Both the position numbers and the translations under genes were made by a program. Under the pieces are notes generated by a model. It worked only from the letters and a program-made list of their open reading frames with translations, did not search any database and was not told where the DNA came from. From the NCBI GenBank assembly GCA_964356295.1, contig CAYHHE010000002.1:1-64000 (forward strand): 64,000 nt of DNA, in the 5' to 3' direction. Every line of letters starts with the position of its first letter. The stretch's first letter is position 1. Below are positions 30,613 to 38,797 of the stretch, piece after piece. This DNA is from CAVQGZ01 sp964356295. GTDB taxonomy: Bacteria > Actinomycetota > Actinomycetes > Jiangellales > Jiangellaceae.

Positions 30613-32574
30613 ATGACATCGGTCGCGCCGTACGGCTCCTGGCCCAGCATCGTCTCCCCCGCCGACGTCGTGGCAGGTGCGTCGGTCCCGACGGCGCTGT
30701 GGGCGGCCGACGGCATCGTGTGGTGGAGCGAGACCCGACCGCAGGAGTCCGGGCGGGAGGCGATCGTGCGGCGCGACGGCGACGGGACGCTGCACGAGGT
30801 GCTCCCCGCGGGATTCAACGCACGAACCCGGGTGCACGAGTACGGCGGGGGCGCGTGGTGGGTCTCCGACGAGACTGTGTTCGCCACCTCGTGGGAGGAC
30901 CAGCGGCTGTATCGGGTGGCGCCCGGGCACGACCCGGAGCCGATCACCCCGGAGCCGCCGTCCAGGCACGCCTGGCGCTACGCCGACGGACGGGTCACGC
31001 CCGACGGACGCTGGGTGGTCTGCGTCCGGGAGCGGCACGAGGGCCCGCAGGTGTCCACCGACGTGCACAACGAGATCGTCGCGGTGCCTGCGGACGGGAC
31101 CGCCGAACCCGTGGTGCTGTTCTCCGACACCGACTTCGTCGCGGCGCCGCGCATCTCCCGCGACGGGCGGCAGCTGGCCTGGCTGACCTGGAACCACCCC
31201 AACATGCCGTGGGACGCATCTGAGCTCTGGGTGGGCCGGCTCGACGAGCACGACGGGCTGCTCCACCTGTCCGACTCCCGGCGCGAGGCGGGGGGAGCCG
31301 GGGAGTCGCTGGTGCAGCCCGAGTGGGGTCGGCACGCCGCGCTGCACGTCTGCTCCGACCGCTCGGGGTGGTGGAACGTCTACCGGGTGGACGGTGTCGA
31401 CCGGCTGACTCCGCTGGCACCGGCGGAGTCCGAGGTGTCGTTCCCGGCGTGGACGCTGGGCCAGTCGCGGTACGCGGTGGCCCCGGACGGTGCCGTCGCC
31501 ATCGTGCACGACCAGGCGCTGGACACCGTCCTCACCACGGCGCCCGAGGGCGCCCAGCGCAGCGAGCGGGTGCTCCCGCTGCAGTCGGTGACCAGGCTGG
31601 CCCACGACGGAACCGCGCCGGTCGGGATCGTGGCCTTCTGCGACCGCCCCACCGAGATCCGCCGCCTGGGCGACGAGCCGACGGTGCTGCGCCCCGGAAC
31701 CGGCCACGAGCTGCCGCCGAGCTGGGTGTCGCTGCCGGTGCGCGTGTCGTTCCCGACCACGGCGGGCCAGCACGCCTACGCCTGGGTGTACGAGCCCCGC
31801 AACCCCGACGTCGGGGCCGAGCCGGGTACCCTCCCGCCGCTGGTGGTGCGCGTCCACGGTGGACCGACGTCGGCGGCACGTCCGGCGTACTCCCTCGACG
31901 TCCAGTTCTGGACGTCGCGCGGTTTCGTCGTCGCCGACCTCGACTACCGCGGCAGCACCGGGTACGGACGACCCTTCCGCGAGCTGCTGCACGGGCAGTG
32001 GGGCGTCGCCGACGTCGAGGACGCTCGCGCCCTGGCCACGCATCTGTCGTCGCGGGGACTGGTCGACGCGACGCGCATGGCCATCCGTGGTGGCAGCGCC
32101 GGTGGGTTCACGACGCTCCTGGCGACGCTTGTCTCCGACGACTTCGCTGCCGGTGTCTCCTACTTCGGCGTGACCGACATCCGAGCCCTGGTGGAGACCA
32201 CCCACAAGTTCGAGTCCCGCTACTTCGAGTCCATCGTCGGACCGTGGCCGGAGGCTGCCGACCGCTACACCGAGCGCTCCCCGATCACCCACGCCGGCCA
32301 GGCACGCACGCCGACACTGGTGCTGCAGGGCCTCGAGGACGCCGTCGTCCCCCCGGCCCAGGCCGAGGTCATCGTGGCCGCGCTGCGTGACAAGCAGGTG
32401 CCGCACGCGTACCTGCCCTTCGAGGGCGAGCAGCACGGGTTCCGGATCGCCGCGAACCAGGTCCGCGCACTGCAGGCCGAGCTCTCCTTCTACGGCCAGG
32501 TCCTCGGCTTCACCCCGGCCGAGGAGCTCGAGCCTGTGGCACTCGAGTTCGCCGAGAACCTGCCGCGCCGCTAG
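30613..32574 (+). CDS. S9-family prolyl oligopeptidase / dipeptidyl aminopeptidase
   Basis: Cytoplasmic serine peptidase of 653 aa without signal peptide. A beta-propeller-type N-terminal region (APRISRDGRQLAWLTWNHPNMPWDASELW) precedes an alpha/beta-hydrolase domain. Visible catalytic residues are Ser near 495 in RGGSAGGFTTL, Asp near 577 in GLEDAVVPP and His near 607 in EQHGFR. PLVVRVHGGPTSAARPAYSLD forms the oxyanion region, and DYRGSTGYGRPFR is typical. ATG at 30613 lies 7 nt after a TACCGT box. Probably degrades small peptides. Confidence 0.9.
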   Translation: MTSVAPYGSWPSIVSPADVVAGASVPTALWAADGIVWWSETRPQESGREAIVRRDGDGTLHEVLPAGFNARTRVHEYGGGAWWVSDETVFATSWEDQRLYRVAPGHDPEPITPEPPSRHAWRYADGRVTPDGRWVVCVRERHEGPQVSTDVHNEIVAVPADGTAEPVVLFSDTDFVAAPRISRDGRQLAWLTWNHPNMPWDASELWVGRLDEHDGLLHLSDSRREAGGAGESLVQPEWGRHAALHVCSDRSGWWNVYRVDGVDRLTPLAPAESEVSFPAWTLGQSRYAVAPDGAVAIVHDQALDTVLTTAPEGAQRSERVLPLQSVTRLAHDGTAPVGIVAFCDRPTEIRRLGDEPTVLRPGTGHELPPSWVSLPVRVSFPTTAGQHAYAWVYEPRNPDVGAEPGTLPPLVVRVHGGPTSAARPAYSLDVQFWTSRGFVVADLDYRGSTGYGRPFRELLHGQWGVADVEDARALATHLSSRGLVDATRMAIRGGSAGGFTTLLATLVSDDFAAGVSYFGVTDIRALVETTHKFESRYFESIVGPWPEAADRYTERSPITHAGQARTPTLVLQGLEDAVVPPAQAEVIVAALRDKQVPHAYLPFEGEQHGFRIAANQVRALQAELSFYGQVLGFTPAEELEPVALEFAENLPRR

Positions 32575-32669
32575 CCCTGGACACCGCAGCTGGATGCGCG
32601 AGGGCGCGTGCCATGGCCTTGCTTGCCTCCGCATGCGGCTGGCTGGCGGTGCTCGCCCCGTCCTGACCA

Positions 32670-32790
32670 TGATCAAAGCGCCCTGGTGGTGGCTGACCCT
32701 TGATCACGGCGCCCTGGTGGTGGCTGACCCTTGATCACGGCGCCCTGGTGGTGGCTGACCCTTGATCACGGCGCCTGCGTGGTGGTGGTC
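32670..32790. repeat. 31-bp tandem repeat array, locus C
   Basis: Three head-to-tail 31-bp units (32670-32700, 32701-32731, 32732-32762) each start TGATCA, contain GGCGCCCTGGTGGTGG (first copy AGCGCC) and end GCTGACCCT. A fourth, degenerate unit starts at 32763. An inverted partial copy, GGGGCGCCGTGATCA, lies at 32865-32879. The array is in the 411-bp spacer between the convergent S9 peptidase and GNAT genes, which holds no gene. The TGATC...CGGCG...CTGGTG skeleton resembles the elements at loci A and B. Confidence 0.85.
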
Positions 32791-32797
32791 GTGATGA

Positions 32798-32843
32798 TCA
32801 GGGCGCCGTGGGTGTCGTCATAGCGACACCTACGGCGCTCTGA
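32798..32843 (+). terminator. 20-bp-stem hairpin between convergent genes
   Basis: TCAGGGCGCCGTGGGTGTCG (32798-32817) pairs with the sequence at 32824-32843 across the 6-nt loop tcatag. The pairing is complete if two G-U pairs are allowed in the plus-strand RNA. A bidirectional transcription stop for the S9 peptidase (224 bp upstream) and the GNAT gene (143 bp away) is likely, but it is further from both stops than usual and is part of the repeat region. Confidence 0.55.
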
Positions 32844-32985
32844 CGCGACGATCCACCACACCTGGGGCGCCGTGATCATGCTCCAGGCACCACAACCCCG
32901 CCCTGATCACGACCGACGCAGCACGGACCACCCCTGGCACCGACGACGACCCGGCATGCCTTGATGCAACCAGCCAGGACCCGGG

Positions 32986-33834
32986 CTAGAACAGCACGCT
33001 GGCGAGGATGCCCACCTCGGTGAACCCCACGGCCCGGTAGGACGCACGTGCACGGACGTTGTAGTCGTTGACGTAGAGGCTGACGACCGGGGCGTGGTCC
33101 CGCAACGCCTGCTCGACGACGGCTGCCATCCCCGGCTCGGACAGCCGGCGGCCCCGCAGGTGGGGATGCACCCACACGCCCTGCACCTGGCAGGCATGAC
33201 GGGACACCGCGCCCACCTCGGCCTTGAACACCACCCTCCCGTCCTCGATGCGGGCGTAGGCCCGGCCGGTGTGGACCAGTTCGCTGACCCTGGCGTGGTA
33301 GAGCGCCGCACCACCGTCGGCGCGGGGATCGACACCCACCTCCTCGGTGAACATCGCCACCGCCGCCGGCATCAGCACGGGGATCTCCTCCGGCCGCACC
33401 AGCCGGACCGCAGGGTCGGGCCGCACCGGACCCACCCGATCGGTCGCCATCAGCGGTTGTCGGGGACGCACCTCGCGTGGGGGGCCCCACGACGGGCTCA
33501 CCATCTGCGCCATCCGCAGCACCGCCTCCGACGGGCCGACGATGGACGAGGAGCGTCGGCCCTGCCGGGCCGCCCGGGCAGCGAACGCCGCCAGCGCAGG
33601 CGGGGTGGGAGCCACCGGCACCAGGTTCGCGCCGACGTAGCACAGCGAGACCAGCTCGAGCCCCTCCCAGTAGCCCCACAGCTCGCCTGCGTGGGTGAGT
33701 GCCTCGATGCCTGCGACGTCCAGGCGGGCAGCGACGAAGACGTTCGTGACGGGATCGGCGTCCAGCAGCCGTCGGACCTCCGGCAGGTCACGGGGGGCCA
33801 GCGAGCGGGTCTCACCGGTGGCCTGCAGCGTCAC
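32986..33834 (-). CDS. GNAT acetyltransferase with N-terminal DUF4081 domain
   Basis: The 282-aa protein has the DUF4081-type N-terminal half (RDLPEVRRLLDADPVTNVFVAARL, GYWEGLELVSLCYVGANLVPV). The GNAT C-terminal half has AEVGAVSRHACQVQGVWVHPHLRGRRLSEPGMAAVVEQAL (acetyl-CoA site HLRGRRLS) and LYVNDYNVRARASYRAVGF. Rv2867c of M. tuberculosis has the same architecture and the same position beside ispG. The substrate is unknown. GTG at 33834, 21 bp after the ispG stop. Confidence 0.88.
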   Translation of the reverse strand: MTLQATGETRSLAPRDLPEVRRLLDADPVTNVFVAARLDVAGIEALTHAGELWGYWEGLELVSLCYVGANLVPVAPTPPALAAFAARAARQGRRSSSIVGPSEAVLRMAQMVSPSWGPPREVRPRQPLMATDRVGPVRPDPAVRLVRPEEIPVLMPAAVAMFTEEVGVDPRADGGAALYHARVSELVHTGRAYARIEDGRVVFKAEVGAVSRHACQVQGVWVHPHLRGRRLSEPGMAAVVEQALRDHAPVVSLYVNDYNVRARASYRAVGFTEVGILASVLF

Positions 33835-33855
33835 GACGGGGCCCAGCCGATGGGA

Positions 33856-35025
33856 TCAGCCGACGCTGACGGTCGGGCCGGAGGAATCCTGGGACGAGGG
33901 CATCTCCTCGGCAAGGCGCATGGCCTGTTCGATGAGTGTCTCGACGATCCGGCTCTCCGGGACGGTGGCGATCACCTCGCCCTTGACGAAGATCTGCCCC
34001 TTGCCGTTGCCCGAGGCCACCCCGAGGTCGGCCTCGCGGGCTTCCCCCGGGCCGTTGACCACGCAGCCCATGACCGCGACGCGTAGCGGGACCTCCATGC
34101 CCGCCAGACCGGCGGTCACCTGCTCGGCCAGTGTGTAGACGTCCACCTGGGCTCGCCCGCAGGACGGGCAGGACACGATCTCCAGGCGCCGTGGACGCAG
34201 GTTGAGCGACTCGAGGATCTGCAGCCCGACCTTGACCTCCTCGACCGGTGGAGCCGACAGCGACACCCTGATCGTGTCGCCGATACCCCTGCTCAGCAGG
34301 GCACCGAAGGCGACAGCGGACTTGACCGTGCCCTGGAACGCCGGGCCGGCCTCGGTCACCCCGAGGTGAAGCGGGTAGTCGCACTGCTCGGCCAGCAACT
34401 CGTAGGCGCGCACCATGACCACCGGGTCGTGGTGCTTGACCGAGATCTTGAAGTCCCGGAAGCCGTGCTCCTCGAACAGGCCGGCCTCCCACAGCGCCGA
34501 CTCGACCAGCGCCTGCGACGTCGGCTTGCCGTACTTGGCCAGCAGTCGCTTGTCCAGCGAGCCCGCGTTCACGCCGATGCGGATGCTGACCCCGGCCTGT
34601 CTGGCCGCCTGGGCGATCTCGCCGACCCGGTCGTCGAACCTCTTGATGTTGCCCGGGTTCACCCGCACGGCTGCGCAGCCGGCTTCGATTGCCGCGAAGA
34701 CGTACTTGGGCTGGAAGTGGATGTCGGCGATGACGGGGATCTGCGACTTGCGGGCGATCTCCGGCAGCGCGTCGGCGTCGTCCTGGCTCGGCACCGCCAC
34801 CCGGACGATGTCGCAGCCGGTCGCGGTGAGCTCGGCGATCTGCTGCAGCGTGGCGTTGACGTCCGTGGTGGGAGTGGTGGTCATGGACTGGACCGAGATC
34901 GGTGCGTCCCCGCCGACGAGCACCTTGCCGACACTGATCTGCCGGCTGGGCCGCCGCGGGGCGAGCACCGGTGCAGGTGCGCTCGGCATGCCGAGACCGA
35001 CCTTGGCCGAGGGGGACGCGCTCAT
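33856..35025 (-). CDS. ispG: 4-hydroxy-3-methylbut-2-enyl diphosphate synthase
   Basis: [4Fe-4S] enzyme of the MEP isoprenoid pathway. The 389-aa protein has [54 protein letters not shown] and [14 protein letters not shown]. Cluster cysteines appear in CPSCGR (about residue 285) and [20 protein letters not shown] at 35025. It lies in the usual actinobacterial order dxr-rip-ispG-GNAT, with a 58-bp gap to rip. Confidence 0.95.
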   Translation of the reverse strand: MSASPSAKVGLGMPSAPAPVLAPRRPSRQISVGKVLVGGDAPISVQSMTTTPTTDVNATLQQIAELTATGCDIVRVAVPSQDDADALPEIARKSQIPVIADIHFQPKYVFAAIEAGCAAVRVNPGNIKRFDDRVGEIAQAARQAGVSIRIGVNAGSLDKRLLAKYGKPTSQALVESALWEAGLFEEHGFRDFKISVKHHDPVVMVRAYELLAEQCDYPLHLGVTEAGPAFQGTVKSAVAFGALLSRGIGDTIRVSLSAPPVEEVKVGLQILESLNLRPRRLEIVSCPSCGRAQVDVYTLAEQVTAGLAGMEVPLRVAVMGCVVNGPGEAREADLGVASGNGKGQIFVKGEVIATVPESRIVETLIEQAMRLAEEMPSSQDSSGPTVSVG

Positions 35026-35083
35026 GAGGTCATCATGCCTTCTGCAGAGGTCGTGACAGCGTCACCATTGTCGGTCACCTCGG

Positions 35084-36400
35084 TCAGCCGGGAAGCCTGA
35101 CCGGGTTGACGATGTCGGCGTAGAGCAGCAGGGCGGCCATGGCGATGAGCAGGATGGCGGCCCCGTAGGCCAGCGGCAGCCCCTTGGCCACGTCCACCGG
35201 CCCCGGTTGGGGGCGCCCGGTGAGTCGCGCCCAGCCGCGCTTGATGCCCTCCCACACGGCACCGGCGATGTGCCCGCCGTCCAGCGGCAGCAGCGGGATC
35301 AGGTTGAACACCGCGATGGCCAGGTTGAACGAGGCGAGCAGCGCGATGAACCCGGCGATGCGTCCGGAGATCGGCGCCTGGTCGTCAGAGGCGATCTCCC
35401 CACCGATGCGACCCGCACCGACGACACCGACCGGGCCGCACAGGTCGCGCTCGGCGTCCCCGAAGGCGGCGTTCCAGACCCCGACCATGCGGGCGGGGAC
35501 GCCGAGGACCGCCTCGACGGTGCGTCCGGTGAAGGACGCCACCTCGGCCGCCACCGCCGTCGGCCCGAGCCTGGTGGTCTCGAACGTCGGCCCCACGCCC
35601 AGGAACCCCACGGGGACGGTGGGGCTGCACGGGTCCTGCGGGTCGGAGTACCGCTGCGACACCGTCAGGGTCGGGGTGAGGACGATCTCGCGTCCGTCCC
35701 GGACGACGACGATCTCGACCTGCTCACCACCGTTGTCACGGATGAGCGTGGTCAGCTGGTCCCACTCGGTGATGGCCTTGCCGTCGAAGGCCACGATCTC
35801 GTCACCGGCACGGAAGCCCGCCTCGGCCGCCGGGGTGGCCGGGTCGTCCGGCCCGCACTCGACGGGACCGGTCTGGCCGGACTCCACCGACACCACGCAC
35901 TGCGACACCGAGGCCACGGTCGGGGTCGGCACCGCGGTGCCGAAGCCCATCAGGACTACCGCGAACAGAAGCGTGCCGAGCAGGAGGTTCATGGCCGGCC
36001 CGCCGGTCATGATGATCAGCTTCTGCCACCACGGCTTGGCGTAGAACACGCGGTCGGCGTCGGCGACCGTGACCTCCTGCAGCGAGCCCTGCCGTGCGTT
36101 CTCCACCATCGACTGGAACGGCCCGGTGCTGGCCTGGCGCAGCCGGCTGGGGTCGCTGCCCGGCAGGGGCGGCAGCATGCCGATCATCCGGACGTAGCCG
36201 CCGAGCGGAATCGCCTTGATGCCGTACTCGGTCTCGCCGCGGCGGCGGGACCACACCGTGGATCCGAATCCCACCATGTACTGGGTGACCTTGACCCCGA
36301 ACCACTTGGCCGGCAGCAGGTGGCCGATCTCGTGCAGGGAGATCGAGACCATCAGCCCGACGAGGAAGACCAGGAAGCCCACGACGGCCAGCAGGTCCAT
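35084..36400 (-). CDS. rip: site-2 intramembrane metalloprotease (Rip1/RseP, M50)
   Basis: Cuts membrane-spanning anti-sigma factors. The 438-aa protein has the zinc motif HEIGH at residues 23-27 (SISLHEIGHLLPAKWFG) in the first membrane helix. It also has GGYVRMIGM, a PDZ domain (AEAGFRAGDEIVAFDGKAITEWDQL) and the third-ligand motif NLIPLLPLDGGHIAG near the C-terminus. ATG at 36400, 3 bp after the dxr stop. Confidence 0.94.
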   Translation of the reverse strand: MDLLAVVGFLVFLVGLMVSISLHEIGHLLPAKWFGVKVTQYMVGFGSTVWSRRRGETEYGIKAIPLGGYVRMIGMLPPLPGSDPSRLRQASTGPFQSMVENARQGSLQEVTVADADRVFYAKPWWQKLIIMTGGPAMNLLLGTLLFAVVLMGFGTAVPTPTVASVSQCVVSVESGQTGPVECGPDDPATPAAEAGFRAGDEIVAFDGKAITEWDQLTTLIRDNGGEQVEIVVVRDGREIVLTPTLTVSQRYSDPQDPCSPTVPVGFLGVGPTFETTRLGPTAVAAEVASFTGRTVEAVLGVPARMVGVWNAAFGDAERDLCGPVGVVGAGRIGGEIASDDQAPISGRIAGFIALLASFNLAIAVFNLIPLLPLDGGHIAGAVWEGIKRGWARLTGRPQPGPVDVAKGLPLAYGAAILLIAMAALLLYADIVNPVRLPG

Positions 36401-36403
36401 CGC

Positions 36404-37603
36404 CTACGCCCCCGTCCTGCTCGCGTGCTCGTCGGCGCGTATGCGCGCCCAACCGTCCGCCTGCTCAACGTCGTCCAGTGTGTCCACGTTCCCGACGGGG
36501 TGCTCGGCGAGGACCGCGTCGATCACCTCCACGATGCGCGGGAACGGCAACCGGCCGGCCAGGAACGCCTGCACCGCGACCTCGTTGGCCGCGTTGTAGA
36601 CCGCCGGAGCCGTGCCCGCCGTGGCGGCGGCCTGGCGAGCCAGGCGCACCGCGGGGAAGGCCTCGTCGTCCAGGGGGAAGAACTCCCATGCGGTCGGGCT
36701 GGTCCAGTCGCAGGCCGGAGCAGCATCGGCGACGCGGTCGGGCCAGGCCATCGCCAGCGCGATAGGGATGCGCATGTCGGGTGGGCTGGCTTGCGCCATG
36801 GTGGAGCCGTCGACGAACTCGACCATCGAGTGGACGACCGAGGACGGGTGGACAACCACGTCCACCTGGTCAAGCGGCACACCGAACAGCAGATGGGCCT
36901 CGATGACCTCGAGCCCCTTGTTGACCAGGGTGGCGGAGTTCGTCGTCACCAGCGGGCCCATCGACCAGGTCGGGTGGGCCAGCGCCTGCTCGGGAGTGAC
37001 CGTGGCGAGCTCGGCGCGGCTGCGGCCCCGGAACGGCCCGCCGCTGGCGGTCAGGATCAACCTGCGGACCTCGTGCATCCGGCCGGAGCGCAGGCACTGG
37101 GCCAGCGCGCTGTGCTCGCTGTCGACCGGCACGATCTGCCCGGGCTTCGCCGCACCCATGACCAGCGGGCCGCCGACGATCAGCGACTCCTTGTTCGCCA
37201 GCGCGAGCGTGGCGCCGGACTCCAGCGCGGCCAGCGTGGGCCGCAGCCCGGCTGCCCCGGCCAGCCCGTTGAGGACCACGTCGCAGGGGGTGGCGGCAAG
37301 CTCTGTCGCAGCGGCCGGGCCGGTGAGGATCCGTGGGACCTCGAAGTGCCCCAACGCGTACCCACGCCGCTGGGCCTGTGCGTAGAAGGCCAGCAGCAGG
37401 TCGTTGGCCGCGGAGGCCCGCGCAACGGCCACCGTCCCGACCCTGTGGTCGAGGGCCTGCCTGGCCAGCAGGTCGGGGTCGCTTCCCTCGGCCGCGAGCC
37501 CGACGATGCGGAACCTGTCGGGGTTGCGCGCGGCGATGTCCAGGGCCTGGGTCCCGATGGAGCCCGTCGACCCCAGCAGCACCACCGTCCGCGCGTCCGC
37601 CAC
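36404..37603 (-). CDS. dxr: 1-deoxy-D-xylulose 5-phosphate reductoisomerase
   Basis: First committed step of the MEP pathway, NADPH-dependent. The 399-aa protein has [17 protein letters not shown] at the N-terminus, [31 protein letters not shown] and the metal/substrate loop in HPTWSMG. GTG at 37603 gives family length and follows TGGGAG; upstream extension has no similarity. It reads away from the DUF559-like gene, with the GATCTTGACG repeats between them. Confidence 0.95.
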   Translation of the reverse strand: MADARTVVLLGSTGSIGTQALDIAARNPDRFRIVGLAAEGSDPDLLARQALDHRVGTVAVARASAANDLLLAFYAQAQRRGYALGHFEVPRILTGPAAATELAATPCDVVLNGLAGAAGLRPTLAALESGATLALANKESLIVGGPLVMGAAKPGQIVPVDSEHSALAQCLRSGRMHEVRRLILTASGGPFRGRSRAELATVTPEQALAHPTWSMGPLVTTNSATLVNKGLEVIEAHLLFGVPLDQVDVVVHPSSVVHSMVEFVDGSTMAQASPPDMRIPIALAMAWPDRVADAAPACDWTSPTAWEFFPLDDEAFPAVRLARQAAATAGTAPAVYNAANEVAVQAFLAGRLPFPRIVEVIDAVLAEHPVGNVDTLDDVEQADGWARIRADEHASRTGA

Positions 37604-37628
37604 CCTCCCAGTGTCCCCCACACCTCGC

Positions 37629-37724
37629 GATCTTGACGTTACGGTCGACCGCTGGGCCCCTGCCGCCGCGATCTTGACGTTACTGTCGACCTGCGGCCCC
37701 GTAGTCGACAGTTTCGTCAAGATC
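37629..37724. repeat. GATCTTGACG inverted/direct repeats, locus D
   Basis: Two direct 21-bp copies, 37629-37649 and 37670-37690 (GATCTTGACG, TTAC or TTACT, GTCGAC), are followed by an inverted copy, 37704-37724 (GTCGACAGT...CAAGATC). The second and third copies pair over 21 bp with two mismatches around a 13-nt loop, giving a strong hairpin. They fill the 213-bp divergent spacer between dxr and the DUF559-like gene and do not overlap either coding region. Confidence 0.8.
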
Positions 37725-37816
37725 GGCGAGTCGGGGCGCGAGAGTCGTCCGGGCGGCGCAAGGTGGGCTGTGGACGGGGGACGCCGACCCTGGTCAGGCA
37801 GCGCCACGCTTGGTTC

Positions 37817-38710
37817 GTGCCCGCGCGAGCTCCTATCCCCGACGAGCTGTGCCACGGACCGTTCACGACGTCGATGGCCTCCGCCGCGGGCGTCCCCTCT
37901 CAGCGCCTGCGCAACAGCTCCTACCGGCGCCTCTACCGCGACGTCCACGTCGTGGCCCAGCTTCCCCTCACGCTCGATGTGCGTTGCCGGGCGGCTCTGC
38001 TGGTCATGCCTCCCGAGACCGTCTTGAGCCACTGGACGTGCCTGGCGCTGCGCGGCCTGGACTACGAGCAGGGCAGGGACCAGTTGCACGTCACACCTCC
38101 ACCGTCCGCGTCACGACCTCGCCACCAGGAAGGGATCCGAGTCCATGAGCGCAGCGGAGCCAGCCCCTCCGTCCTCGTACGCGGGATCCCCGTGTCCGGG
38201 GCTGCGCGCACCTTCGTCGACATGGCGGCGCTCGTCCCGGAGGACGAGCTGGTGGTGATCGGCGATCACCTGCTGCGCCGGGCCGGCGGGCTCGATGCCC
38301 TTGTCAACGGGCTGGCGCATGAACGCGGCCAGCGATTCGTCCTGCGGGCGCGACGAGTGCTTCCGCACCTTCGTGAGGGCGTGGACTCCCCGCAGGAGAC
38401 CCGGCTCCGGCTGCGCATCGTTCGGTTCGGCCTACCCGAGCCGGAGGTCAACGTCACGGTGCGGGACCGCGCCGGGGGCTGGTTGGGTCGGGCCGAGCTC
38501 GGGTACCGCAAGGAACGTGTGCTGATCCAGTACGAGGGCGACATCCATCGCACGGATCGTCGTCAGTGGCGCAAGGACATCGCGCGAGACGAGGCCTACC
38601 GTGGCGAGGGCTGGGCAGTGCTGCGCGCGACAGCCGACGACGTCGAGCGACCTCGGCGCTTCTGCATGCGTCTGCAACGCCTCCTGACCGCGGCTCACCA
38701 AGCAGCGTGA
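37817..38710 (+). CDS. DUF559/Vsr-like PD-(D/E)XK-fold protein with AbiEi-like N-terminal half
   Basis: The 297-aa protein belongs to a group common in actinobacteria. The N-terminal half ([56 protein letters not shown]) resembles AbiEi-type antitoxin/regulatory domains. The C-terminal half has the restriction-endonuclease-like pattern [61 protein letters not shown] and [12 protein letters not shown]. Where relatives usually show DLAY the sequence reads ELGY, so an Asp-to-Glu change may affect catalysis. GTG at 37817 ([11 protein letters not shown]) is chosen. No toxin partner adjoins it. It is bracketed by locus D repeats. Family from recognition only; function unknown. Confidence 0.65.
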   Translation: MPARAPIPDELCHGPFTTSMASAAGVPSQRLRNSSYRRLYRDVHVVAQLPLTLDVRCRAALLVMPPETVLSHWTCLALRGLDYEQGRDQLHVTPPPSASRPRHQEGIRVHERSGASPSVLVRGIPVSGAARTFVDMAALVPEDELVVIGDHLLRRAGGLDALVNGLAHERGQRFVLRARRVLPHLREGVDSPQETRLRLRIVRFGLPEPEVNVTVRDRAGGWLGRAELGYRKERVLIQYEGDIHRTDRRQWRKDIARDEAYRGEGWAVLRATADDVERPRRFCMRLQRLLTAAHQAA

Positions 38711-38749
38711 CCACCCCAGCCCCGCCCGTCAGCACCGCCCCGTCGGGAC

Positions 38750-38762
38750 GATCTTGACGAAA
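38750..38762. repeat. GATCTTGACGAAA, outlying copy of the locus D repeat
   Basis: A partial copy of the locus D element, 39 bp after the stop of the DUF559-like gene and in the same orientation as the two direct copies. It shares the GAAA variant with the inverted copy at 37704-37724. Confidence 0.65.
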
Positions 38763-38797
38763 GCGCGCCATGCCGGGCCGGGGACCGCGCGTGGTGA

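Noticed and set aside
32670..32762. 31-bp repeats considered as a CRISPR array
   Set aside because: Units are directly adjacent with no spacers, and no cas genes are present.
37629..37724. locus D repeats considered as an insertion-sequence end or attachment site
   Set aside because: No transposase or integrase next to them and no target duplication seen; the repeat-nuclease idea is kept instead as a finding.
37817..38710. full AbiE toxin-antitoxin system
   Set aside because: No AbiEii nucleotidyltransferase toxin gene adjoins it; dxr lies upstream and gabD downstream.
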